The translations under genes and the position numbers were made by a program. 64,000 bases of DNA from Paracoccaceae bacterium (GTDB lineage: Bacteria; Pseudomonadota; Alphaproteobacteria; Rhodobacterales; Rhodobacteraceae), in the NCBI GenBank assembly GCA_022448245.1, contig JAKVCO010000021.1:1-64000 (forward strand), written 5' to 3'. Shown here piece after piece: positions 33,840 to 42,095 of this stretch. The number at the start of each line of letters is the position of its first letter. Position 1 is the first letter of the stretch. The notes under the pieces were generated by a model. The model saw only the letters and a program-made list of their open reading frames with translations, had not been told where the DNA came from and did not search any database.

Positions 33840-34829
33840 ATGAACGGGTTTCTCAAGCATGCTGTGATCGTGCCGCTAGCAATGGGGTTCTATGCACCTT
33901 TGATGGCGCAAGATGCACCATTGGTCGTGCCTTGAGAATCGAAGGTACTGAAACGTGCTGTGTTGGTCTACGGGGCAATAGACGCGGCGCACTTCCGCGG
34001 GAACTGGGCACGCAACTTCGAGAAACAAATCTTCATTCCCGAGGTAAATGTCTCCTGCACGCCGTTCGACTATGAGGCTTTTGCCGAGGCATACGAAGAA
34101 GCCGTGAAACAGGGGACTCTGATATCGCCGCTGATCGAGGACTGCCCGGAGTGGACACGGCTCACAGACACGGTGATCGTGAGCTACCGCGAACAGATCG
34201 GCGCCAAGGAAGTTTTTCGAATGCCTTCCCAGATCTCTTCCCTGTTTGAAGAGATGTCGGAGGCGTTCATCACTCGGCAGCAGAATAATGCAGCAGCTCG
34301 TGTGGAACTTCTTCAGCGACAGACCGAGCTTCTATGGGAGCTCCGGCGTCTAAAGACAGGGGAAACAGATGATTGGAGATCGTCTCGAATTGCTTCTGCT
34401 GAGGACAGCTTGTCCGGTGTCACTGGACGCCGCGAACGGCTGGTAAAGGCCATAAACGATCTTCCGGACGCGCACCATAACTCGCTTTCGGAAGCTGAAA
34501 CCTACTATGTCAGATATGGAGGTGCCGTCTTTCGTGACTGCGATAGCGGGCTTGTACGCATCGTTGGGACTCAGCTGGTTGAAGGCGACGTGGATGACCT
34601 AGCCGCCAACATCAGATCCGGCGATCTCGACTTCAAAGATGATGAAGCATTTTCGACGGCCATGCATCGAAGGCTCTACGTCGACCTTTCCGATACCACG
34701 ACAATCGAAAAGGAAAGCTGCCCGGAAGCCTTGGACGAGCTTTCTGACGTTATGCCGCGGCCACCAGAAGCAAGGATTCTATCAAATCCCTTTTCCCGGC
34801 TGTCAGGAGCGAATTCGATCTTTCGCTAA
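33840..34829 (+). pseudogene. Secreted protein of unknown function interrupted by in-frame TGA
   Basis: ATG 33840 starts a clear signal peptide (MNGFLKHAVIVPLAMGFYAPLMAQ), then DAPLVVP and TGA (33933-33935). The same frame continues without further stops to 34829, giving ESKVLKRAVLVYGAIDAAHFRGNW and a 300-residue, mostly helical, Glu/Arg-rich region (about 100-170 could be coiled coil) with YYVRYGGAVFRDCDSG. A single mutation could explain the TGA. Alternatively the C-terminal part is translated alone from GTG 33960 without a signal. Codon use and lower GC differ from flanking genes, suggesting acquisition. No family recognised. Confidence 0.55.
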
Positions 34830-34865
34830 CCAGCAAGTGGTGATGGGGTTGAACTGACAGAACTT

Positions 34866-34884
34866 ACCTACTAGTTAGTTAGTC
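34866..34884. promoter_or_regulatory. Possible TetR operator at the tetR start
   Basis: ACTAGT (34870-34875) merges into three direct TAGT units (34872-34883), ending one base before the tetR ATG. Position and partial dyad symmetry fit autoregulation by the TetR protein, but the palindrome is short. Confidence 0.35.
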
Positions 34885-35412
34885 ATGACAATGCATGACC
34901 GACTACTCGATCTGGCTGAAGGCCTCTCACGCACCCGCGGGCTAGACGCGTTTTCTTACGCAGACCTCGCGCGGGCAACGGGGGTGACGAAAGCCGCCAT
35001 CCATCACCATTTCCCGACGAAGGCCTCGCTCTCTCTCGCGGTGTTGGAGCGGTATTCGAGGGCGTTTATGGCCGCGCTCGAGGCGCTTGAAGGCGCAGCG
35101 CAAGCCAAGCTCACGGGCTTTGTGGCGCTCTATAGAGACGCCTCGAACGGCGGCACGCAGCTTTGTCTGTGTGTCTCCTACGGCTCGGCTCCGGAGAGCC
35201 TTTCACTAGAGGTGCGCGCGGGCGTGGCGGCCTTTCACCAGGACGTCTCCGCTTGGCTGGAGCGTACCTTGCAAGACGCAGGCCGCGCGCCAGCGGAGGC
35301 GCCGATGATCCTCGCCACGGTCGAGGGCGCGCAGCTCATTGCGCGCGCCACTGGAGATGCAGCCGCCTTTGATGCGGCCACCCACCCCCTTCTCACCTTT
35401 TTGGAGACCTAA
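34885..35412 (+). CDS. TetR-family transcriptional regulator
   Basis: This 175-aa protein has an N-terminal TetR helix-turn-helix (FSYADLARATGVTKAAIHHHFPTKASLSLAVL, residues 23-55) and a helical ligand domain with CLCVSYGSAPESL, seen in TetR members acting on small toxic electrophiles. The region just before ATG 34885 carries repeated TAGT units that may be its operator. It is followed after 1 nt by the bicupin gene and is therefore likely autoregulated with it. The ligand is unknown. Confidence 0.85.
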   Translation: MTMHDRLLDLAEGLSRTRGLDAFSYADLARATGVTKAAIHHHFPTKASLSLAVLERYSRAFMAALEALEGAAQAKLTGFVALYRDASNGGTQLCLCVSYGSAPESLSLEVRAGVAAFHQDVSAWLERTLQDAGRAPAEAPMILATVEGAQLIARATGDAAAFDAATHPLLTFLET

Positions 35413-35413
35413 A

Positions 35414-36076
35414 ATGCGACTGAATGCTGACTTTGACGAACGCGTCGTCATCCGCCCGGAAGATTACAACTGGGTCGAAAGCCCCGCGAGCGGTGTGAAG
35501 CGCATGATGCTCGACCGCATCGGCGAGGAAGTGGCCCGCGCCACGACCATCGTCGAATTCGCACCGGGATCTGAGTTCGATGCCCACACCCATGGCGGCG
35601 GCGAGGAATACTTCGTGCTCGACGGCGTGTTCTCGGACGAAAGTGGGGATTTCCCGGCGGGCAGCTACGTGCGCAACCCCATCGGCACCTCTCACAAGCC
35701 GCACACCAAGGAAGGCGCGCGCATCCTCGTGAAGCTCCACCAGTTTGACGAAGCCGACGCGGCGCATTTCTCGGTCGACACGAAGGCGGCTGAGTTTCTG
35801 TCGGGCTCTGTCCCTGGGCTGAGCGTGCTACCGCTGCACAGCCATGAGAGCGAATCCGTGGCCCTCGTCCGCTGGGCGCCCGGTACCAAGTTCGCCGCGC
35901 ACCGCCATTGGGGCGGGGAAGAGATCTTCGTGCTCGAAGGCACCTTCCAGGACGAACACGGTGACTATCCGGCGGGCACCTGGATCCGCTCCCCCCACCT
36001 GTCGCAGCACAATCCATGGTCGGATGAGGGTTGCCTGATCCTGGTTAAAACCGGCCACTTGCCGATCGCCGCCTAG
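35414..36076 (+). CDS. Double cupin protein, ChrR-like cupin domains
   Basis: This 220-aa protein contains two similar cupin modules: residues about 30-105 with APGSEFDAHTHGGGEEYFVLDG and about 130-210 with APGTKFAAHRHWGGEEIFVLEG. Each has the His-x-His and Glu metal ligands of ChrR/anti-ECF cupins. The N-terminal zinc-binding anti-sigma domain of ChrR is absent and there is no sigma-factor gene nearby, so it is probably a stand-alone metalloenzyme or sensor for reactive oxygen or carbonyl species. ATG 35414 has GGAGA upstream, immediately after the tetR stop, so the two are co-expressed. Confidence 0.82.
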   Translation: MRLNADFDERVVIRPEDYNWVESPASGVKRMMLDRIGEEVARATTIVEFAPGSEFDAHTHGGGEEYFVLDGVFSDESGDFPAGSYVRNPIGTSHKPHTKEGARILVKLHQFDEADAAHFSVDTKAAEFLSGSVPGLSVLPLHSHESESVALVRWAPGTKFAAHRHWGGEEIFVLEGTFQDEHGDYPAGTWIRSPHLSQHNPWSDEGCLILVKTGHLPIAA

Positions 36077-36097
36077 GCGCGACGGAACCCACAGCCC

Positions 36098-36135
36098 CAT
36101 GCGTATCATCTCAAACAGTGGAGGTGATACGCATG
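36098..36135. promoter_or_regulatory. 15-bp hairpin enclosing RBS and start codon of a 35-aa ORF
   Basis: The arms 36098-36112 and 36121-36135 pair at 14 of 15 positions (the last is a G-T wobble) with an 8-nt loop. The right arm contains the GAGG ribosome site and the ATG at 36133-36135. Without a T-tract it is a weak terminator candidate, so either a translational switch or a large operator is favoured. Confidence 0.6.
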
Positions 36136-36240
36136 AAAGTCTTGGTTCTTGTCCTCGCGATTGTCGCAGCTCACGCGCTGCAGCCTGAGGCCTGCCTAAC
36201 GGCGCTGGAGCTCTTGCAGACGACGCTGAGCAGGGGCTAA
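36133..36240 (+). CDS. 35-aa small hydrophobic/secreted peptide
   Basis: ATG 36133 follows GTGGAGG with about 9 nt spacing. The peptide starts MKVLVLVLAIVAAHALQ, a signal peptide or single membrane helix, then a short tail with one Cys (PEACLTALELLQTTLSRG). It is too short for standard gene finders. Its site lies in a stable hairpin, so production would be conditional. The 3' end overlaps the last 4 bp of the convergent alkB-like gene. Toxin-like or regulatory small membrane peptides have similar layouts, but nothing here proves function. Confidence 0.4.
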   Translation: MKVLVLVLAIVAAHALQPEACLTALELLQTTLSRG

Positions 36241-37376
36241 CGCGGCCAGTCGGTGGTGCCCTTGTTGTAGTCCGTCCAATCCTCGATCTCGGGATAGAAA
36301 CGCTTGCGCCATTCGCGGACGCGCGGGTTCATCACGCGACGCCAGAGTGGTGGCACCATGGCGAGCATGGTCATCAGTGGGTAACCGTGCGGCAGCTGCG
36401 GCGCCTCGGTTTCGTCGTAGCTTTGCAGCAGCGGGAAGCGGCGGTCAGCTTTGAAGTGGTGGTCCGAGTGGCGCTGCAGGTTGATCAGCAGCCAGTTGGA
36501 CACCTTGTGTGACGCGTTCCACGAATGGCGGGGCTGGACGTATTCGTACTTGCCCTTGCCCAGGTGCTTTCGCGTCAGGCCGTAGTGTTCGATGTAATTG
36601 ACGAGCTCGAGCTGCCAGATCGCTGTGAAGGCCTGCACGACAAAGAGCGCCACACCCCAGAGACCGCCAATCGTCAGCGCCAGAAGAAGGAACGCCGCTT
36701 GCAGCGCCCAGTAGCGCCAGAAGGGGTTCGCGGGGTTATGCCAAGCTCTGTCCTTGCGGCGCAGCACCGTCTTCTCCGCATTCCAGGCGGAGCGATAAGT
36801 CTGCCAGATCACCCGCGGGAAGAAGCGGTGGAAGCCCGTGTTGTAGCGGGCCGTCACCGGGTCGCGCGGGGTTGCAACATAGCGGTGATGGACGAGCACA
36901 TGTTCGCTGCGGAAGTGGGAATAGAGCACCATTGCGAGCAGCAGGTCGGCCAGCCAAACCTCGATCTTTGGGCGCTGATGGAGGAGCTCGTGGCTGTAGT
37001 TGATCCCGATCGTGCCGGTAATGACGCCCACGCCGAACATGAGGCCCAGCGCCTCCCACGTGCTGACATCGGCCTGCGTCACGTACCAAAGCATGCCAAA
37101 AAGCGTCACGAACTGCACCGGCGCCCAGATCAGCGTGATCGCCTTGTACCAAAAGAGTTGGGCATCATCGGTCTTGGGATCGATATTCTCTTCATCAAGG
37201 CCAGCGAAGGCGTCGACGATCGAGAAGAGGTACCAGGTTGAGGCGGGGATCAGCGCGATCCACCAGCCCCCTAGGCTGGCCGCCAGAACGGCGATCAGCG
37301 GCAGGCCAAGCGAGATCCAGAAAGGCAGCGCTTGTGCGAGCCCGAAACGGGCAGGCGGTGTTGTCATTTCAGCCAT
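36237..37376 (-). CDS. alkB: AlkB-type membrane alkane/fatty-acid monooxygenase
   Basis: This 379-aa membrane di-iron hydroxylase has about six hydrophobic helices and the His motifs HELLH, EHVLVHHRYVATPRDP, LQRHSDHH and NYIEHYGL that define AlkB alkane 1-monooxygenases. It inserts oxygen into terminal methyl groups of medium- or long-chain alkanes or fatty acids using rubredoxin. No rubredoxin or rubredoxin reductase gene is adjacent. ATG 37376 with GAGGG upstream overlaps the end of mutY by 8 bp, so expression may be coupled to it. ATG 37367 is an alternative. Confidence 0.9.
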   Translation of the reverse strand: MAEMTTPPARFGLAQALPFWISLGLPLIAVLAASLGGWWIALIPASTWYLFSIVDAFAGLDEENIDPKTDDAQLFWYKAITLIWAPVQFVTLFGMLWYVTQADVSTWEALGLMFGVGVITGTIGINYSHELLHQRPKIEVWLADLLLAMVLYSHFRSEHVLVHHRYVATPRDPVTARYNTGFHRFFPRVIWQTYRSAWNAEKTVLRRKDRAWHNPANPFWRYWALQAAFLLLALTIGGLWGVALFVVQAFTAIWQLELVNYIEHYGLTRKHLGKGKYEYVQPRHSWNASHKVSNWLLINLQRHSDHHFKADRRFPLLQSYDETEAPQLPHGYPLMTMLAMVPPLWRRVMNPRVREWRKRFYPEIEDWTDYNKGTTDWPR

Positions 37377-38436
37377 GCATACCCTCGGCGGCCTCAATCT
37401 CATTCTGAACTAGATCGTACACTTTTCGCATGACCGTAGGCAAATCCGATGGCCTAAATGCGCCACGAGGTCGGAAATCGCCGCGCTCTGACGTCGCAGT
37501 CAGGGGCACACGAGCGACCTCGATACCGAGAATTAGATGAAAATGTGTGAACGTGTGCCGTGCCTCGGCACTGAGGCTTTGCCAGTCGGCCTCGAAGGGC
37601 GGGTTCGGCGCGGGCGCGTCGGACCAATCGGTGGTGGGCCAGCCGAGCATACCGCCGAGCAGGCCTTTATCTGGCCGCGTCTCCAGAAGCAGCGCCCCGT
37701 CTTCGCGCAACGCGACATAAGCCGTGCCGAGCCGGGTAGGTTTGGGTTTCTTGGGTTCTTTCTTGGGCAGCTCGGCCGCCGTGCCTTCAACCCGCGCCAC
37801 GCAAGGTTCGCGCAGGGGGCAAATGCCGCATGCGGGCGAGCGCGGGGAACAGATCGTGGCGCCAAGATCCATCACCGCTTGCGCGTAGTCGCCCGGACGC
37901 AGAGCAGGCGTGTAGCGCTCAGCGATCTCCGTCAGCTCTGCCTTGGCGCGGGGCAGCGGCGTGTGCACGTCGTGGAGGCGGGCCATCACCCGCTCGACAT
38001 TGCCATCCACGACGGTAGAGGCCTCATCAAACGCAATCGAGGAGATCGCGGCGGCAGTGTAGGGCCCGATGCCGGGGAGCGTCAGAAGCTCCGCGCGGGT
38101 GGTGGGGAACTCACCACCATGGTCGGCCACCACAGCACGGGCGCATTTCAGCAAGTTCCGCGCGCGGGCGTAGTAGCCAAGGCCCGCCCATGCGGCCATG
38201 ACATCGGCATCCTTGGCGGCGGCGAGGTCCGCCACAGTAGGCCAGATCGAGGTGAACTTGCGGAAGTAGTCACGCACCGTGGCTACGGTGGTCTGCTGCA
38301 GCATCACTTCAGACAACCACACGCGGTAGGGATCAGGCCGCACGCCCGCAGCACGGTCGGCCGGGCCAACGCGCCAGGGCATGACGCGGGCATGGGCATC
38401 GTACCACGCCAAAAGCTCTGTACTGATCTCACGCAA
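37369..38436 (-). CDS. mutY: A/G-specific adenine DNA glycosylase MutY
   Basis: This 355-aa protein has the catalytic Glu in SEVMLQQTTV, helix-hairpin-helix LPGIGPYTAAAI, the catalytic Asp in VVDGNVERV, the 4Fe-4S cluster Cys-x6-Cys-x2-Cys-x5-Cys in CSPRSPACGICPLREPC, and a C-terminal NUDIX-like domain that reads 8-oxoG. It removes A mispaired with 8-oxoG. The likely start is TTG 38436 (GGGAG 7 nt upstream) at MREISTELLAWYD; the open frame to 38832 contains an arginine-rich non-homologous extension. It is divergent from the DUF721 gene, the usual Rhodobacterales arrangement. Confidence 0.93.
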   Translation of the reverse strand: MREISTELLAWYDAHARVMPWRVGPADRAAGVRPDPYRVWLSEVMLQQTTVATVRDYFRKFTSIWPTVADLAAAKDADVMAAWAGLGYYARARNLLKCARAVVADHGGEFPTTRAELLTLPGIGPYTAAAISSIAFDEASTVVDGNVERVMARLHDVHTPLPRAKAELTEIAERYTPALRPGDYAQAVMDLGATICSPRSPACGICPLREPCVARVEGTAAELPKKEPKKPKPTRLGTAYVALREDGALLLETRPDKGLLGGMLGWPTTDWSDAPAPNPPFEADWQSLSAEARHTFTHFHLILGIEVARVPLTATSERGDFRPRGAFRPSDLPTVMRKVYDLVQNEIEAAEGMHG

Positions 38437-38522
38437 AAGTTTGCTCCCTGCCCCCAAACATGGATGCCAATACCCGAACCGCCAGTTATACATTCCCCAT
38501 CGGCTGGCAGAAGGGGAGAGGC

Positions 38523-39044
38523 GTGGCCTCACAAGGCACATATCAGCGCAGGAAAGGTCCCAAGCGGGTCTCGTCACTGCTGGAAAAGCGCATCCGTATG
38601 GCTGGCGAATCTCGCGGCTTTTCGGAAACGCGCTTGCTGACCCATTGGGCAGAGATTGTGGGCGATGATACCGCCAAGACCGCGAGACCTGTAAATGTGA
38701 GCTATGCCAAGGGTGGCCTCGGCGCGACGCTGACGGTGCTGACGACCTCGGCACTGGCCCCCATGCTGCAAATGCAGCTGCCCCAAATTCGCGACAAGGT
38801 GAACGCCTGCTATGGCTACAACGCCATCGCACGCATACGTATCACCCAGACCGCACCAACCGGCTTTGCAGAGGGTCAGGTGAGTTTCGCTCACAAAAAG
38901 CCCTCTGCCCCGCAAGAGCCGGATGCGAACACCAAAGCCCTGGCGGCCGAAACCGCCACGGGCATCGAGAATGAAAGCTTGCGCCAAGCGCTGACAGCGT
39001 TGGGCGCAAATGTCCTGAATGCATCGAAGAGGACTTCGACATGA
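38523..39044 (+). CDS. DUF721 (DciA-like) protein
   Basis: The 173-aa product starts at GTG 38523 (RBS AAGGGGAGAG immediately upstream). The pattern RRKGPKRVSSLLEKRIRMAGESRGFSETRLLTHWAEIVGD matches DUF721 proteins, a group that includes DciA, the loader of the replicative helicase DnaB in bacteria without DnaC. The C-terminal third is Ala/Lys/Glu-rich and probably disordered. A longer start at ATG 38460 lacks a ribosome site. It overlaps dsbA-like by ATGA and faces mutY, as in other Rhodobacterales. Confidence 0.82.
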   Translation: MASQGTYQRRKGPKRVSSLLEKRIRMAGESRGFSETRLLTHWAEIVGDDTAKTARPVNVSYAKGGLGATLTVLTTSALAPMLQMQLPQIRDKVNACYGYNAIARIRITQTAPTGFAEGQVSFAHKKPSAPQEPDANTKALAAETATGIENESLRQALTALGANVLNASKRTST

Positions 39045-39694
39045 TCCGCAAACTTCCCATCATCGTGCTTGCCGCGCTCATCATCGCCGGTGGCGCGTGG
39101 TTGCTGATCCCACAGCAGAACCCGCAGATGCCGCAGCTTGGCGCGGCGAACGCGCAAACGGTTGAGGCTGACCCGAGCGCCATCGCCGACATGGTTTTGG
39201 GTGACGAGGCTGCCACGATCGAAGTGATCGAATACGCCTCCTACACGTGCCCCCACTGCCGGTCCTTCCACGAAGGCGACTTCAAGGAGCTGAAGGCCGA
39301 CTACATCGACACGGGCAAGATCCAGTTCACCTATCGCGAAGTCTACTTTGATCGCTTCGGTCTTTGGGCCTCCATGGTGGCACGTTGCGGCGGCGAAGAT
39401 CGCTTCTTCGGCATCACCGACCTGATCTACGAGCAGCAGCGCGAATGGACGCAAGGCGCCCCTGCCGACATCGCTGAGAACCTGCGCCGTATCGGCCTGA
39501 CGGCAGGTCTGACGAATGAAGAGCTCGACGCCTGTTTCTCCGACGGCGAGAAGGCTCAGAACCTCGTGGCTTGGTATGAGGCGAACGCCAGCGCCGATGG
39601 CGTGCGCTCCACGCCCACGTTCATCATCGACGGCACGACCTATTCGAACATGTCGATTGGTGAGTTCCGCCGCATCCTCGACGGCAAGCTCTAA
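39041..39694 (+). CDS. DsbA-like thiol oxidoreductase with N-terminal anchor
   Basis: This 217-aa protein has an N-terminal signal/anchor (about 1-22), a linker with NPQMPQLG, then a thioredoxin-like domain with active site Cys70-Pro-His-Cys73 in [12 protein letters not shown] and the cis-Pro loop [13 protein letters not shown] is the DsbA-type site, so it probably introduces disulfides or works with DsbD-type partners in the periplasm. It is coupled to the DUF721 gene (ATGA). Its stop overlaps the convergent lpxK stop (39691-39694). The chromosome-segregation gene usually found next in relatives is not here. Confidence 0.88.
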   Translation: MIRKLPIIVLAALIIAGGAWLLIPQQNPQMPQLGAANAQTVEADPSAIADMVLGDEAATIEVIEYASYTCPHCRSFHEGDFKELKADYIDTGKIQFTYREVYFDRFGLWASMVARCGGEDRFFGITDLIYEQQREWTQGAPADIAENLRRIGLTAGLTNEELDACFSDGEKAQNLVAWYEANASADGVRSTPTFIIDGTTYSNMSIGEFRRILDGKL

Positions 39695-40668
39695 GCTTTC
39701 AGGGCAGCCAGCGCCGTCTCTAGGGCGGCGGGCGCCTCGATCTCGAGCCGCACAGGCAACGTCACGACGCGGGCGCGGAAGCTATCAGGCAACCGCACCG
39801 CGTCTTTTTCTGTGGTCACGAGCTGCGCCCCGAGGAGCTTTGCTTCTTGCTCTAGCCGGACCATCAGAGCTTCGGTCAGAGGTTGGTGATCTGAGAGCGG
39901 CTCCGCCCGCAGAAGGTTCGCACCGAGGCCACGCAGGGTGGCGAAGAACTTCTCTGGATGCCCGATCCCTGCGAAGGCCAGCGCGCGCATCCCCTCCCAC
40001 GGCATACCCGTGGGTAGTGGCGCAAGGCGGCCCTTGAGATGGGGCGCCTCAATCAGATGCCCCCATGTCTCAGCAAAGCGATCCTGCGCGGCGCCTTCCC
40101 CGATAGAGAGCACGAGGTCCGCGCGGGCCAGGCCGGTTTCGGGCGTCTCGCGCAATGGTCCCGCAGGCAGGACGCGACCGTTGCCGAAACCGCGATAGGC
40201 GTCAACGACCACGATGGAGAGATCCTTGGGTAGATCAGGGTTCTGAAAGCCGTCGTCGAGGATAATGTGGCTCGCGCCCGCAGCGATAGCCGCCACAGCG
40301 CCTGCAGCGCGATCCTTGGAGACAATGACCGGGCAAAACGCCGCCAGCAGCAGCGGTTCATCCCCCACATCCTGCGCCGTATGCTGCATGGGATCGACGA
40401 GAACCGGACCCTCAAGCGAACCGCCATAGCCGCGCGAAAGCACCGCCGGCGAGGCACCTGACAGCATCTGCACAAGAGCGATGGCCGTGGGTGTTTTCCC
40501 TGTGCCGCCGGCATTGATGTTTCCCACGCAGATCACCGGCACCGACGGGCGATACTTCGGCTCTTGCGCGACACGGCGGGCTGTCAGGGCCCCATAGATC
40601 CAACCAAGCGGCGCAAGGAGCGCTGAGCGCAGGCCCGGAGCCTCAAACCAGAAGGTCGGCGCGCGCAT
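39691..40668 (-). CDS. lpxK: Tetraacyldisaccharide 4'-kinase LpxK
   Basis: This 325-aa kinase starts with a short membrane-associated N-terminus ([24 protein letters not shown]), then the P-loop [19 protein letters not shown], a DDGFQNPDL segment holding the catalytic Asp, [10 protein letters not shown] and GPLRE. It phosphorylates the lipid A disaccharide at the inner membrane. It follows the waaA-like gene with a 1-nt overlap (TGATG), a typical Kdo-lipid A pairing. The convergent dsbA-like stop overlaps by 4 bp. Confidence 0.94.
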   Translation of the reverse strand: MRAPTFWFEAPGLRSALLAPLGWIYGALTARRVAQEPKYRPSVPVICVGNINAGGTGKTPTAIALVQMLSGASPAVLSRGYGGSLEGPVLVDPMQHTAQDVGDEPLLLAAFCPVIVSKDRAAGAVAAIAAGASHIILDDGFQNPDLPKDLSIVVVDAYRGFGNGRVLPAGPLRETPETGLARADLVLSIGEGAAQDRFAETWGHLIEAPHLKGRLAPLPTGMPWEGMRALAFAGIGHPEKFFATLRGLGANLLRAEPLSDHQPLTEALMVRLEQEAKLLGAQLVTTEKDAVRLPDSFRARVVTLPVRLEIEAPAALETALAALKA

Positions 40669-41792
40669 CAGGCAGCCTTAAGCGCGCGGGTGACGAGCGC
40701 CACCACGCGGTCCGTAACTTGCGCCCCGCGCGACGACACATCCCACGCATCATGGGCCAGACGCGCGCTTTGGTCGGGTGTCGACAGGGCCGCGAGAACA
40801 GGCCCCAGATCGGAAGGCGCACGGACGATCCGGCTCGCCGCAGCCGCTTGCAGGCGCGCGAAGTTATCGCTGGCGCTGCTGATGCGCGTCCCGTGAATGA
40901 TGGCAGAGCCGAGCGCAGCAGGTTCAAACGGATCTCGGTTCTGAGCGCCGGTGAGCGTGCCGCCCATGTAGGTCAGCGGAGCCAAGCGGTACCAAAGCCC
41001 ATGCTCCCCTTCGATATCGGCGATGACGACCTGCTCTTCGGGATCGACCTCGTCCGTCTCGGACCGGCACACCACGCGAAACCCTCGTTCGCGGACAGCT
41101 TCGGCCATGGCTTCGGCGTCCGCCGGATCGGCAGGGGTCACGACAAGAAGGAAGCGGTGCGCCCGCTGTAGCACATGGGCTTGCGCGTCGAGGGCGTGGG
41201 AAAGCTCCTCCATGGGCAGGTCGGCGGCGTACCACATGGGGCGGGAGGCGAGCATTTCGGCCAAGAAGGCGCGCTCCGCCTCGTTGTGATCCAGCGCTAC
41301 GGCCCCTGCTTGCAGAGAGCCAGATACCTCGATGAGCCAAGGCCGGGCGCCCATGTAGCGAAGCTCGTCCGCGTCAGCCACATCAACGGCCAGCAGCCGG
41401 GAAAAGCCCCTCAGCGCTTTCTTCATGCGCATCCGCTGCCACGGCGCACGGGTAAAGATGAGGTCCCCGAAACGGGCATCGATCATGAACATGGCCACGC
41501 GATGCGCTTCGGCCTCTGCCAGAAGCATCGTATCGAGGCCCACGCCAACCCAAACAAGAACCGCGGGACGCCAGTGGCGAAGGAAGGCCGTAACATCGCT
41601 GCGGCTATCACGAGGCGCGGCCTGATAGGTCACGTTTGCGCGGCGTGTCTGCGCGGGAAGCGTGGTCACAGTGATGAGGACGCGAATGTCTGGGAGCTCC
41701 GAGCTCAAGCGATCGGCCAGCTGTTCAACGGCTGTCAGACGGCTCTCGTTGGGGACGTGAAACCAGATCAGAGGGGCGTCGTCCTCGGACAC
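40668..41792 (-). CDS. WaaA (Kdo transferase)-like protein, divergent active site
   Basis: This 374-aa GT-B-type protein resembles 3-deoxy-D-manno-octulosonate transferase: LIWFHVPNE at the start, an [13 protein letters not shown] block, and the CMP-binding segment [29 protein letters not shown]. WaaA normally has an N-terminal membrane anchor and a catalytic Glu six residues after the His in HxxSVGE; here the anchor is missing, that position is Arg (HVPNESR), and the GGHNPLEPAA block reads [12 protein letters not shown]. It may still transfer Kdo or another sugar in this lineage, or act as an accessory. It sits between DUF4170 and lpxK, the conserved Rhodobacterales locus. Confidence 0.78.
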   Translation of the reverse strand: MSEDDAPLIWFHVPNESRLTAVEQLADRLSSELPDIRVLITVTTLPAQTRRANVTYQAAPRDSRSDVTAFLRHWRPAVLVWVGVGLDTMLLAEAEAHRVAMFMIDARFGDLIFTRAPWQRMRMKKALRGFSRLLAVDVADADELRYMGARPWLIEVSGSLQAGAVALDHNEAERAFLAEMLASRPMWYAADLPMEELSHALDAQAHVLQRAHRFLLVVTPADPADAEAMAEAVRERGFRVVCRSETDEVDPEEQVVIADIEGEHGLWYRLAPLTYMGGTLTGAQNRDPFEPAALGSAIIHGTRISSASDNFARLQAAAASRIVRAPSDLGPVLAALSTPDQSARLAHDAWDVSSRGAQVTDRVVALVTRALKAA

Positions 41793-41801
41793 CGGGGCGC
41801 C

Positions 41802-42047
41802 TCAGTTGCCCAATTCTTCGGTGGGGGAGGCCGGAGCCTCCTCATCGCGCAGTTTGTGGAGATGGGCGATGTAGTAGCGCATGTGCGCGTTATCGACGGT
41901 GCGCTGCGCCTCGGCCTTCCAGGCGTCATAGGCGGCGGCGTAATTCGGGAAGATGCCGACGATGTGGATGTCATCGACATCCTTGAACACGTTCTTTGTC
42001 GGGTCGATGAGCTCGCCCCCGAAAACAAGATGCAGGCGTTGGGTCAT
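41802..42047 (-). CDS. DUF4170 family protein
   Basis: The 81-aa product from ATG 42047 (MTQRLHLVFGGELIDPTKNVFKD) has the small alpha/beta pattern of DUF4170: VFGGEL, DVDDIHIVGIFPNYAAAYDAWKA, a HLHKL helix and an acidic C-terminus. These proteins are found next to waaA/lpxK in alphaproteobacteria. The role is unknown; the position suggests support of Kdo-lipid A transfer. The frame to 42083 adds an Arg-rich leader without a better site. It lies 9 bp before waaA-like. Confidence 0.88.
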   Translation of the reverse strand: MTQRLHLVFGGELIDPTKNVFKDVDDIHIVGIFPNYAAAYDAWKAEAQRTVDNAHMRYYIAHLHKLRDEEAPASPTEELGN

Positions 42048-42095
42048 TGCTGCGGGCCTTTGCTGTCGTCGTTTGTCCCGCACCCTAAGCGCGGC

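Noticed and set aside
38437-38832. MutY N-terminal extension
   Set aside because: The extra 132 residues are Arg/Pro/Ser-rich, unlike MutY, and lie opposite the DUF721 gene; TTG 38436 has a good ribosome site.
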